This document shows, one piece after another, positions 41,505-50,669 of a stretch of DNA of 64,000 bases. The notes under the pieces are model-generated. The model did no database searches and was not told the DNA's origin. It worked only from the letters and a program-made list of their open reading frames with translations. Within the stretch, counting starts at the first letter, position 1. The number at the start of each line of letters is the position of its first letter. Made by a program: the position numbers and the translations under genes. The DNA comes from Russula earlei (taxonomy: Eukaryota > Basidiomycota > Agaricomycetes > Russulales > Russulaceae), in contig JAGFNK010000155.1 in the NCBI GenBank assembly GCA_025769875.1, forward strand, positions 43,911 to 107,910, given 5' to 3'.

Positions 41505-41763
41505 TATAGGAAGGTATCTATAACGAGTGCTCAGTCTTATTGTAGAAGACTACACTAAGTGGGTATCCTGACCTATAACGAGTGCTACAAAAAGTGTAAT
41601 TAGTTGTGTACGTAGGTAACGAGAGTGTGACTAACCTCAGTCTTATTGTAGAAGACTGAGGGACGGGGAATAAACGAAAAATGAACTATATACATGTCCG
41701 TGCGTTCGTCACGCGCCATGTGAGTGTATGACCAAACCGTGACGCTGAGGCTGCACTCCAACA
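41505..41763 (-). repeat. copia E 5' LTR (259 bp)
   Basis: TGTTGGAGTG...CTTCCTATA on minus; identical length to the 3' LTR with seven CpG-transition differences. TATATAG-type TATA near 41690. Confidence 0.95.
41518..41661 (-). other. twin stem-loop / direct-repeat module (copia E)
   Basis: On plus: stem-loop 1 at 41635-41661, CCTCAGTCTT with AAGACTGAGG around ATTGTAG; stem-loop 2 at 41533-41551 with the same loop; the 14-mer CTATAACGAGTGCT at 41518-41531 and 41573-41586 flanks stem-loop 2. Identical in the 3' LTR. Confidence 0.85.
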
Positions 41764-42673
41764 TAGACGTCCAAGATGGCATGGGCAAGAAGTAGAGTGG
41801 ACAGTCTGAGGACTGTCCGCTACTTTATTGAGCGCTTATATACTACAAGAGAACTGCTAAATAGGGAACAAGTCATAACCTTATTATCAAGCACAGTAGA
41901 GTGATGAGTAAGAAGTTGGAGGACACTTACTGAGCATGCTCAGTCATGCTCAGTAAGCTGCTGAGTAAGAAGGCTTCTCTTGATGAGTAAGAGCTTCCAT
42001 TGTCCACGTGTTCACTGCTTTTAGTGCACGTGCAAGCACCTGATTCATTTCCTGTTAGTTAGTTTAGGGCCGGTCATTTGAGGACTTGTAGTTTGGTTAG
42101 GGAATAGTGTTATCTTATAAGGCCCTTATATAGCTCAATTAGGGTCCCTAGAGTCGACCCTAATACTTCTATTAAGGTCCTTAGTATTGCCTTATAGTTC
42201 ATTCTATAGTTATTAGAGTTGGTCTAATAACGCGTTGTAGGGCCTTTGATACTAGGTTAGTGCCTATTGTAGAGCTCCTAGGGTCGTTCCAAAGGGTCCT
42301 TAGGAAGGCCCTAATACTGTCTTTTGTTGCTAGAAGGGTTGCCTTTAAGTGGGACTTGCTATATGTTGATTGTGCCAAGAATCGCTTGCACAACAATGCA
42401 CGCATGATATTGTGGACACCTCTACTCACCCCTTTTGCTCGTGTGAACAGGGTGACACCATAGGGGCTGGGTTTTATCCTATAAGGAAGGGTCCTTCAAG
42501 GGCCCTCTCCGGAGAATGGTTCATGACACAGCCCTGGTCATAGAGGTATAAATACCATACATGTAGATGAGTATACACATCGCTCTACACCCCAAGATCA
42601 CTTGAGCATTAGCACAACCTCTAAGGTGGGTTGCTTGGCCTGTTAGCTGTGCTCTATGCTGCACAACATAACA

Positions 42674-42954
42674 AAAGGGTGGGCATTGACAGGTGGGATC
42701 AAGAAGTTGATGGATAGGTACACATTGGCTAGTATTGGAACCAGCTTGCCAAAACAATCAACAAGATACCAATGACAATTTGTTTGTCTCTCTTTGCATA
42801 TCACATGGTTGCATCACAACCTGCTGGGTGGATTGCATATGGTTATCTGATCGATTGATTGGGTTAGTGACAGTATAGACATACATACAAGAACAAAACA
42901 TTCCTATGTTCTCAATTCCTTTCATGTCTCCTCTCCTTGGATGTATAAAACCTC
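42674..42954. other. host-like sequence, no gene seen
   Basis: First sequence right of the gypsy B/LTR G stack. No coding frame recognised. The first 50 bp are duplicated in the copia G tail. Confidence 0.5.
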
Positions 42955-43309
42955 TCAATCTCTGGCTTGCTCAACCATTGACCCCGCTGCATCTGCGTTG
43001 GTCCGTGGGCGGCCGATCTCACCCATCCGAAGCTGGTAATCATTTAATTCATGCCAACGTTTACGGTAATCAGCCCTGGAAAGCCTCCAATAATCTCTGT
43101 TCAACTCTTTCAATTTGGTTAGGCGCTCCTCGTTCAGTCTATTCCATTCTATATCTGCAGGGGTCGTGCTTTGGTCTTTTCTGCAACGTAATGTTAACTT
43201 CAGGGGAGAAACTGAACCCGAAGTGGTCGGCGTACGTTGCGGGACGTGCGAGCGATGGAACGATGCCACCAGCGAGGCAAAACATGACAAAAATAAAAGA
43301 GGTGCGCAT
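42955..43309 (-). CDS. possible small secreted protein (2 exons, 87 aa)
   Basis: Proposed model: exon 1 43309-43246, intron 43245-43155 (GT..AG, 91 nt), exon 2 43154-42955 ending in TGA. Exon 1 encodes a signal-peptide-like start (MRTSFIFVMFCLAGG, hydrophobic core, Ala at the end); exon 2 encodes a 66-residue, cysteine-free, highly charged region rich in Lys/Arg/Glu/Asp/Trp/Tyr (LNEERLTKLKELNRDYW...) that may be helical. I do not recognise the family. Alternative: one long frame without the intron (43530-42955) whose N-terminal half looks random. It is divergent from the RIB7 relic. Splicing is inferred only. Confidence 0.4.
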
Positions 43310-43530
43310 CTGTACTTATGCGTAGGAATATAGGTTTCTGAAATAAAAGTTGTCGGGGTAGACTGCAGGTAACCGGTACCCGTTAGTCGTGAGTGATGGT
43401 GAGTTGGAGCACAGCTGGAGAGGATTGTAACTGCAGGGACTAGCTTTATACTGTGGCATCCCCACCACCTCGGATCAGGATACGGAGGGCTATACATGTG
43501 TCGTATAATGATGTCATGATGGGACATCAC

Positions 43531-43785
43531 GCATCATTGATATTTCCAGGCTTGCTCATGAAAGCCACTCGAAAATGTCTCAAGTGGAGCGCACACCACC
43601 GCTGTAGTGGTTTGAATTGAAGAGCTGTGCCATGCGGTCTTACCCTACGATGATAGTTTATGTTGATTGATATGATTGTAAGCTGATGGCTGCAATTCAG
43701 CTGCAAGTCAACTTAGATGCGGACTGGCGTGAATCGGCACCGCGCGTCAAGTGCGTGCGAAGGCGACTAACGTTCGTCGTCTTGA
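43531..43785. other. intergenic region between divergent host loci
   Basis: Probable shared upstream region of the small secreted protein candidate (minus) and the RIB7 relic (plus). No motif is clear enough to name. Confidence 0.4.
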
Positions 43786-44712
43786 TTGTATATCTGCGAG
43801 CAAACCAGACAATATGGCAGGGGTCCTCCTCAAATTCTTGTCTCCACATTCGTTGTTCTGCCTGTGGGTATAGATGTACAACCAGAACCGCACCGCTTCC
43901 AGATCGGTCTCGTGCCATCAGACAACACGCGTTCACGCGTTACCCTCACGTTTGCGCAGTCAATCGACGCAAAAATTGCCGGCACAGGCGGGAGACAACT
44001 TTTTCTTAGCGGCGAAGAGAGTATGAACATGACCCACTGGTGAGCCATCACCGCCCTACCCCTCGACCAGGCCATCTTTGTTGATGCTTCGCAAGACAGG
44101 ATGCGAACGATGCATGACGGCATTTTCATTGGTGTTGGCACGGCCGTGAACGACAATCTCCAGCTGAACGGTGCGCGTCCCGTCATCGTGTCCGCGTGCA
44201 TTACAACCCACCCATTAATCGATCTATTTCGGCAGTCCGGCTTCTCCCTTTTTCGGCACAAAACACGCATTTTCAGTATTACCAATTGTTCTCGATGCAC
44301 ATCTGTTGAACCGGAACCCGAATGGATCAAAGAAGGCGAAGACCTTCATACAAGGTTCAAGATCCGCTCATAGACATTACGTGTTAGACAGAACTTTAGT
44401 ATATGCACTTATGGCAATAGGGTTACGCATACTACGCTATCTATCACAGGATGCAGCCTTATGCTGCGTCTAGAACATTTCCACATCACGCGGCACTGAA
44501 TGCGCGATATAGTGGACACCTGTAGTCACCTCTTTTGGACTTAGGAACACCCCTGGGTCATAGAGGTATAAATACCATACATGTAGATGAGTATACACAT
44601 CGCTCTACACCCCAATATCACTTGAGCATTAGCACAACCTCTAAGGTGGGTTGCTTGGCCTGTTAGCTGCACTCTATGCTGCGCAACAACATCTGCAGCT
44701 TTCACCACTATC
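43786..44712 (+). pseudogene. RIB7: RIB7-like 5-amino-ribosyluracil phosphate reductase, truncated
   Basis: Plus strand encodes the N-terminal half of the RibD-C/RIB7 reductase of riboflavin synthesis: VTLTFAQSIDAKIAGTGG, FLSGEESMNMTHW, then after a 60-nt GT..AG intron (44040-44099) MRTMHDGIFIGVGTAVNDN and, after a second intron (44171-44235), VRLLP. The later block PIVLDAH needs a frame change and is cut by a solo LTR G; LQLSP follows it at 44689, after which homology ends. The enzyme reduces the ribosylamino-pyrimidine intermediate with NADPH. The missing C-terminal half means it cannot work; a functional copy is presumably elsewhere. The exact start is uncertain. Confidence 0.72.
44304..44688 (+). 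repeat. solo LTR G in the RIB7 relic (385 bp)
   Basis: TGTTGAACC...GCGCAACA, perfect TSD ACATC (44299-44303 and 44689-44693). Confidence 0.95.
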
Positions 44713-44750
44713 ACGACGGACAGGAATGGATAAGTCCAGTCCACTAAAAC

Positions 44751-44787
44751 TCAGTGGTCAATAAAGGTGAAATATATTGACCACTGA
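44751..44787. repeat. 13-bp perfect inverted repeat after RIB7 break
   Basis: TCAGTGGTCAATA pairs with TATTGACCACTGA around an 11-nt loop. It lies about 40 bp after RIB7 homology ends. Could be a transposon footprint, a small terminal repeat, or chance. Confidence 0.5.
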
Positions 44788-45599
44788 ATTGACTCAGCTC
44801 AGATTACAAATTATTTTAAAACAATTGATTGATTTGTTGCCCTCTCCTCATGCATCACATTATTGTAAATATGTCAACCCAAACAATTAGAACTTAGTCA
44901 AATGCTTAAGAGAGGGCAGCTCAGTTCCCAAGTTTTGTAACCTAAGATGCAACATGAGTCACCCCGAATCACCAGGGGGATCATATAAACTTAATTTGCC
45001 CAATCAATTTAGCCTTAGCAGACTCGAATAAACTTAACACAATGGCGTATGTTAATACATGGATTTATATTGAATAAATCGAGACATAAAGTGCATCCAC
45101 AAATATGACACCAAATTTTAAATAGGAACGGTCTACTCATTACATGGCAATAATCGGCCAATGGGGATCAATCGCACCCGATGGGGATCAATCGCCTCAA
45201 TGACAGAGACTGACCACACAGATTAAACTCAATGCAAAGATCTGGGCTTTACATTTTGTTACAATTTTACTCGAGCCAAATAATATAGTTAGCATTCTTA
45301 TAATTGAATCTTGTTTGTATTTTCCCACTAAGAACCAAGTCTGTGTTGAAGGCAGCGGGCGGCGGCTTGCTGAGTTCGCGAAAACACACACAAAAGAAGG
45401 GACAAAACAGGTCTCTTGTTCTGAGGCGTAACTAGAGTTTCTACATACGAGACGCGATCTATGAGAGAGGGGGATATTGGGGGATTGGGGAGACAGAAAG
45501 ACACGAGTTGGGAGTGCGATACATGGATGTGGAACAAGATGAGCCAGAGCGATGAGCTGCGATGAAAGAGGGTCGAGAGCTGGCTGGGCAGTGGAGGTG
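44788..45599. other. AT-rich non-coding host-like sequence
   Basis: No convincing gene or element. A 20-bp unit containing ATGGGGATCAATCGC occurs twice in tandem (45160-45197). Confidence 0.5.
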
Positions 45600-45856
45600 G
45601 AACCAGTACGCGATGAAAGAGAGTCGAGAGCAATGATGCAGGGCTGGAATGGGATGCCACCTTACAGCGGGACACTGTGTGACGACATACTAAAGAATTA
45701 CCCTGGACATGGACAGCCTTGCGAGACAGCTGACGAGCTATACCTGGAAAGTGAAGATCCTTTTGGTGGATATTGTCCTCTACGCTTTTTGTTGAACGAT
45801 AGACCCATTGCTACAGGACTATCATCATCTTTAGCCTTGCGCTTGCGGCAGCCCCT
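45600..45856. other. host fragment split by gypsy C, left side
   Basis: Joins 63761 once gypsy C is removed (TSD CCCCT at 45852-45856 and 63756-63760). Two readings are open: plus strand DDILKNYPGHGQPCETADEL..., and minus strand with a basic KRKAK...KKRR region continuous with the open minus frame right of 63761. I recognise neither. Confidence 0.4.
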
Positions 45857-46444
45857 TGTTAAGGCTCCAAAGTGCCTTAAATAAGATCAATGGTTGTGTC
45901 TATAAACGCATCCTACCAATGCAGATATGCTTGAGTCAAGCAAGCAATACTCGTGGAGGGGAAGGAGTGTTAGATCCTTCTAGAGTATGACAACAAGATG
46001 AGAGGGGCTCTGCAGACAGGGTAGGAGTCAACTGTTTGGGATTGGCAAACTAAGTCGAGCTTAAGGCTCAACTGTTTCTACTAGGGGCTTTATATAGCCC
46101 TACAGGGATAAGGTTCATACTACTGTAGTACTGGTTGGTGCTATAGAAGCAAAAGGCAGCTCATAGAAGCGAGGTTGCTTCTATGTAAACGATCTCGGTG
46201 CTGGAAGCATTAAGTCCTTCCCCAATCAAGGAATCGACATACGTGGCGGTACAGGAACATCTGGGACAGAAGCAATGCTACTCATTGCTTCTTCAGTACA
46301 TCTTCTGAAAGATACGATCAACGCACTCCGAATGTGATATCAAGGAACATAAACAATCAAGATCTGACGCACACATAATGCAAACAGTGCAGTCCATAGT
46401 TCAGGTGTTCCGGCATCTTCCGGACCCCAAACCACTTGGTAACA
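45857..46444 (-). repeat. gypsy C 3' LTR (588 bp)
   Basis: TGTTACC...GGAGCCTTAACA on minus. Purine-rich AAGGAGGGGTAA (46456-46445) just upstream is the likely plus-strand primer. It differs from the 5' LTR at about a dozen positions, all transitions. Confidence 0.95.
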
Positions 46445-46485
46445 TTACCCCTCCTTCAGATTGGTGGTCCCACACACCAACAATT

Positions 46486-49033
46486 CTAAAATCGAGTGGT
46501 GGGGTCAACGCCATCATCATCAAGGGGAGGAGGTGATGGGGTGAAGGTGTATCGGCCTTCTTCTGCTGCCTCATAGGCAGCCAATGCTAAGGCCACTATC
46601 GCCTCTGACTCCTTAGCGGTGGCTGAAGGAGACATGATCTGTGGGAGTCTGTCAGAGTCCCTAGGTAACCTCCGGACTGGAGGTGTGTCTGAGTGAAGAG
46701 GAGTCGTAGTGAAAGGTTCTTGAAAGGTCCTGGACCCTTCTCCTTTCGCTACCTGCAAAATGCGTGGGTTAGCAGTGTCCTCCCTCTCCTGGTTGGACTT
46801 CCTCTTCCTGCTCAGGTGTGCCTGTTCCCATCCTCGGTGTCAAGACACGTACTGCTGATCCGTGTGGACTCAGGAGCAGGTGGGCAAGGGTCGGAACAGA
46901 TGGTACGCGGCGTAGGCAGCGTTGAACAAGAGGACGAGCCAAATGACTAAGATGTACCAGAGGGGGACTGGTACGTGTAACTGGAGGCAGAGGCGAAGGT
47001 TAGAAGCCAGTGCAACGAAGGGCTTTAAACAAGGCGGTCGTAGAAGAGTACCTTGGAAGCGAGAGGAGTCTTTAAACTGAGCGGTCGCAGGGGAGTACCC
47101 AGGAAGATGAGAGTATCACAAATGGACAGTCTGACGACTGCCATGCTTCATTGGGGCTTATATACAATACACAGGGTCGATTACAAAGTACTAGGACTAT
47201 TCTAGACTCTTTGGTACCATCCAATAGGACTACAGAGGCATAAACTTGCTTGTGTCAACTTTCAGGCTTACTGAGCGCATTACTGATCATTGTGGAGTGA
47301 TGACATCATTATGATGTCACTGTGGAGTGCTTAGTGAGCCTATGAGGTCACTGTGGAGTCGCTCAGTCAGCCATGATGTCATTGGAGCCTTGATGACGTT
47401 AGATGATTTATGCAACAGTTCTTAAGAGTTTGTGCCGCTGTTTCGGGTCCATGGTGGCTGAGTGGCCATGTGGCTGCCACGCGATGATTACCCGATTAGG
47501 AAACTGGTGCCTGGTCGTGTTATAGTGCCTTTGCAATAGCAATATCTTGTACCGCAGGGGGAATAGCCCAGAAAATGGAAGGGAGTTGGCAATGCAAAGT
47601 GAGGGAGGTTCTTCTTGAGTAAAATAGGACAATCTTCGGCCAGGACTTGGCCTTGGTTCGTAACACTCGGTGGAAAGGGCATGATCTGATTGGTGTATAG
47701 GAACAATGATAGGGAGGCACTAGGCAATGTGAGGCAGCGTCTGCTGCCAGTTGGTCGTGGCAATACTGGTGGGGCAGTGGACAGTACTTGTTAAAATGTC
47801 CTACCTCGCCACAATACTTGCATCGGTTCCTTTTCCTCCTCCCTTCTATCATGTTCAGTTGCTGAGGCTCCGGAATGAAGTCAGCCGTTGCAGTAGACGC
47901 TTCCCCACTGCTGCTATAGGAATGGTAATAGATAGAGCTCTGGGGGGAAGGGTTTGGTGACACTTCCGATCCTGCTCCTCCTCAAAGGCGCATACCGGAC
48001 ATGGTGTGGAGGACGTTCATCTCCTCTTCCAAATACCCTTGCACCGTCGTAGGTGTGGGGCTGGCTGGTACTGGTTCTGGGTCGGGGGTAGCATACCCCT
48101 GAGCGATGTCTGCCAAAGGCAGCTGAGGGACGAAGACGGGTAGAGGGGGAGTGGGCTGCCCAGCCCGATAGTTGGTGAGGAGTTCTTCAGCCCAGACACC
48201 TGGAGGGGTTTCTCCCTGGCTACAGCCTGCTTCAATGAACTCCCAACAAAGTGAGCGTACTTTGGCTGCCGCCATTCTTTCCTTGGCTTCAGCCCCGTCT
48301 CTCTCTACTCCTCGCTTCTCAGCTAGGTACTTGCTGTGCTTGTAGCGCAGCTGCTTCTCCTCTTCTTCGAGCACCTTATAGTTAGCTTCCAGCGTCTCTT
48401 GTAAGGTGTAGAGATGGTCCAAGTGGTAGAGTTCTGCCTGCAGCCCATAGTCGCCTAGCAGGTAGAGGGTCTGTCTCCAGCGCCCTTCGAACTGCCTCTC
48501 TGTGTCGAAGCAGTCTAAGTCATGTTCGTCTTGGCCATAGTTATAGAGGTTATAGCAAGGGGTGGCCTGGAGGATCTCGCCATAGTCTGCATGGCCTTCT
48601 CCATTCTTCCCCCTCACTCTCGGTTCTCCCAAGGCAACGTCATAGGCCACATACCTGGCCGGTTTGTTGCCCCAAGTCATGCCATCAGGGATGTCAATCC
48701 CTGTGTGGTGTCTGTCAGTGTCCCATCGTACCCAAGGCTCTCCAGGGTGGGCATCCTGGTCAAGAGTGCTGGTGGGGGACGTCACATCCCACTCCCCAGG
48801 CTGAACGTCAACTTGGTCAGCAGGGGGTCCAAATTCGAGAGGATGCATATCTGCTTCTCCTTCTCCAGTGTTATGTTCATCCATTCCTTGGAAGAAGGCG
48901 AGGAGGGAAGCATCGGGAGTGGTGATTTCAGTGGCCCCTCTGCACCAGAGAGGTCGGATTGGGGAATGATTTCATTAGTGGGAGTTTGGGACATTTGTGA
49001 GCGACGATATGGGGATGAGGAAGTAGAGGACAT
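46486..49033 (-). pseudogene. gypsy C third ORF with CCHC zinc knuckle
   Basis: Follows integrase and overlaps its end. It starts about 49033 (MSSTSSSPYRRSQ), shifts frame near 48890, then runs 300 codons (48884-47982), continues past TGA 47982 (likely CGA) through CKYCGEVGHFNKYC (47781-47822), is split by solo LTR I, and ends at 46486. About 520 codons in all. The middle has a Leu/Glu-rich likely coiled coil (HLYTLQETLEANYKVLEEEE...) and the rest is acidic/Pro-rich. No signal peptide or transmembrane segment, so not envelope-like. Function unknown; RNA binding is suggested by the knuckle. Confidence 0.75.
46838..47665 (-). repeat. solo LTR I (828 bp)
   Basis: TGTCAAGACACG...GGTTCGTAACA on plus, perfect TSD CTCGG (46833-46837 and 47666-47670). 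Splits ORF3 of gypsy C. Confidence 0.95.
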
Positions 49034-50669
49034 CTTTCGCTGGACTTTTATAACCTGTATGGCCATGGGGTTCTTTCTGTGATATTCCTCTCTTTCTGTG
49101 ATATTCCTCTATTAGTCTAGACGCTTTGATGTTCTCTACTGGCTCCCAAGAGTCATGGGCTTCGGAGTACCCTTCCCACCGGACTTGATACTCCAGTTGT
49201 TTCCTCCTTCCAGTTCGTCTCGAACCTAAAATCGTTCCTACTTCATATTCCTCTTCTCCTTCCACCAATTCTGCTTCTGGATTGGTGTAGTTGGCCCCAT
49301 GCTCCTCAGTTTCCTTGTAAGGTGTCAATAAGGAGGCATGAAACGCGTTATGGATCCTCCAGCGGCTAGGGAGATCCAATCTGTATGTCACCGGACTAAT
49401 CACCTCCGTGATTTCAAAGGGCCCATATCATTTTGGGCGTAGTTTCACTGTAGGATGTGTCGTTTTTAGGTTGGTGCTGTCGAGCCATACCCTTTCTCCT
49501 TTCTGATAAGGCTGGAAACTACTTCTTCGCTTCCACATTAGGGAAGCGATCTTCATCGCTTCTTGTGCCTGTGATCTTGCTTCCTGGATCCGGACTTTCC
49601 AATTGTCTATTCTTGGTATCTTGCTTCCCCGATTTGGCTGGTGTGCTTTGGGCATAAAGCCCATCCATAAGAAGAAAGGGGATTGTCTGGTTGTCTCTGA
49701 AACGTTAGAATTCATCGTGTATTGCACCAGAGGCAGCCAATCCACCCAATCATCTTGTTGGTGGTTGCAAAAGATTCTTAGCGATGTTTCCATCGTCTGA
49801 TTCATTCTTTCTGATTGTCCATCTGGCTGGGGATGGTAGGCAGTGCTGATATTCTGTTTGATATGCAGCTGGTCGCAAAGTTCCCTAATGAACTTGGAAC
49901 TTATTAGTTTATCTTGATCGGATATGATCTTGCTTGGTACTCCCACAAATGGGAATATTCTGTCCTTATAGAGCTGTGCTAGCTCTTCTGCGTCCATTTC
50001 TTCTTTGCAAGGAAGCAAGATGATGCCTTTAGTACAATCGTGGTCAGTGACAGTCAATATACTGTCGTATCCCTTTGACTTCGGCAATTTGACCACAAAG
50101 TCCATGCTGACAGTCGAGAAGGGAGTAGCCCCTTCTTCTGGTAGAATGGGATACAAGGGAGGTCGATTTGGATGAGTGTTTGACTTGTTACTTTGGCAAA
50201 TTGCGCATCCTTCCACATATCAATCGACAAAGCGTCTTATGGTGGGCCACCAGTAGTATTGCATCATTCCCAGTAATGTTTTAGCTTTTCCTGGGTGTCC
50301 TGCTGTGGGACTGTCATGATACTGTTCCAGTAATGTCCTGTGGGTTCCTTCATCGCCTGTAACCACCAAGGCTTCATTCTTCCACCATAAGTTATGTCGA
50401 TTCTCCAGTCGGTGTCTCTGTACCCAATCAAGTAACTTTAATCGGTGTCTTTCTTCCCCTTGTTGGTTCTTTATCCATTCTTCCAATGCAGTAGTGTGCA
50501 TTACTTGAATAAAAAGATGGTCAGGTAGCGTGACCACTTCTTCTTTATCCCCTTGTCCATTGTCAAGGTCAGGTCTCCTTGACAGGGCATCTGCTTTATT
50601 CCTTGCCCCTGCCTGATGTTTCAATTCTAAGTCGAAGTCCGCCAAGAAGGTAATGTATCTTGCCACTCA
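48975..50669 (-). pseudogene. pol: gypsy C integrase with chromodomain
   Basis: After the RNase H tail, the zinc module EQYHDSPTAGHPG...CAICQSNK leads to the core: TVSMDFVVKLP, IISDQDKLISSKF and PQPDGQSERMNQTM (Asp-Asp-Glu all present). The GPF module (YGPFEITEVISPVTYRL, 49430-49380) is followed by a chromodomain YEVGTILGSRR...LEYQVRWEGYSEAHDSWEP (about 49250-49140), known in chromoviruses to guide insertion to heterochromatin marks. TGA stops at 50667, 50220 and 49428 lie where CGA is expected. Confidence 0.92.

Larger units (their letters stand above)
36128..41763 (-). mobile_element. complete copia retrotransposon E (5636 bp incl. nested LTR)
   Basis: Two 259-bp LTRs, perfect TSD TAGAC (36123-36127 and 41764-41768), elongator tRNA-Met half-tRNA primer site, gag-protease, integrase, RT-RNase H, and a polypurine tract. 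Solo LTR I (39180-40008) lies between protease and integrase. Nonsense codons occur at 38586 (TAG), 38328 and 37387 (both TGA). The LTRs differ at seven positions, all CpG transitions. Confidence 0.96.
36060..42528 (-). repeat. solo LTR D interrupted by copia E (about 828 bp without insert)
   Basis: TGTCAAGACTC at 36060 to GTTCATGACA at 42528 with perfect TSD CAGCC (36055-36059 and 42529-42533). Copia E sits at 36128-41763. Confidence 0.94.
35905..42668 (+). repeat. solo LTR G interrupted by LTR D (385 bp without insert)
   Basis: TGTTGAACC at 35905 to GCACAACA at 42668, TSD TAACA (35900-35904 and 42669-42673). LTR D lies between 36059 and 42534. Its right flank sequence recurs as the 64-bp tail of copia G. 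Confidence 0.93.

Noticed and set aside
42674..45856. tRNA or rRNA genes in the host island
   Set aside because: No cloverleaf arms or rRNA-like sequence seen.
45857..46444. LTR B copy at 45857 as a solo LTR lacking a TSD
   Set aside because: Its left flank CCCCT matches the flank after 63755, showing it is the 3' LTR of gypsy C.
46486..49033. ORF3 of gypsy C as an envelope gene
   Set aside because: No signal peptide, no transmembrane segment; it has a CCHC knuckle and likely coiled coil instead.
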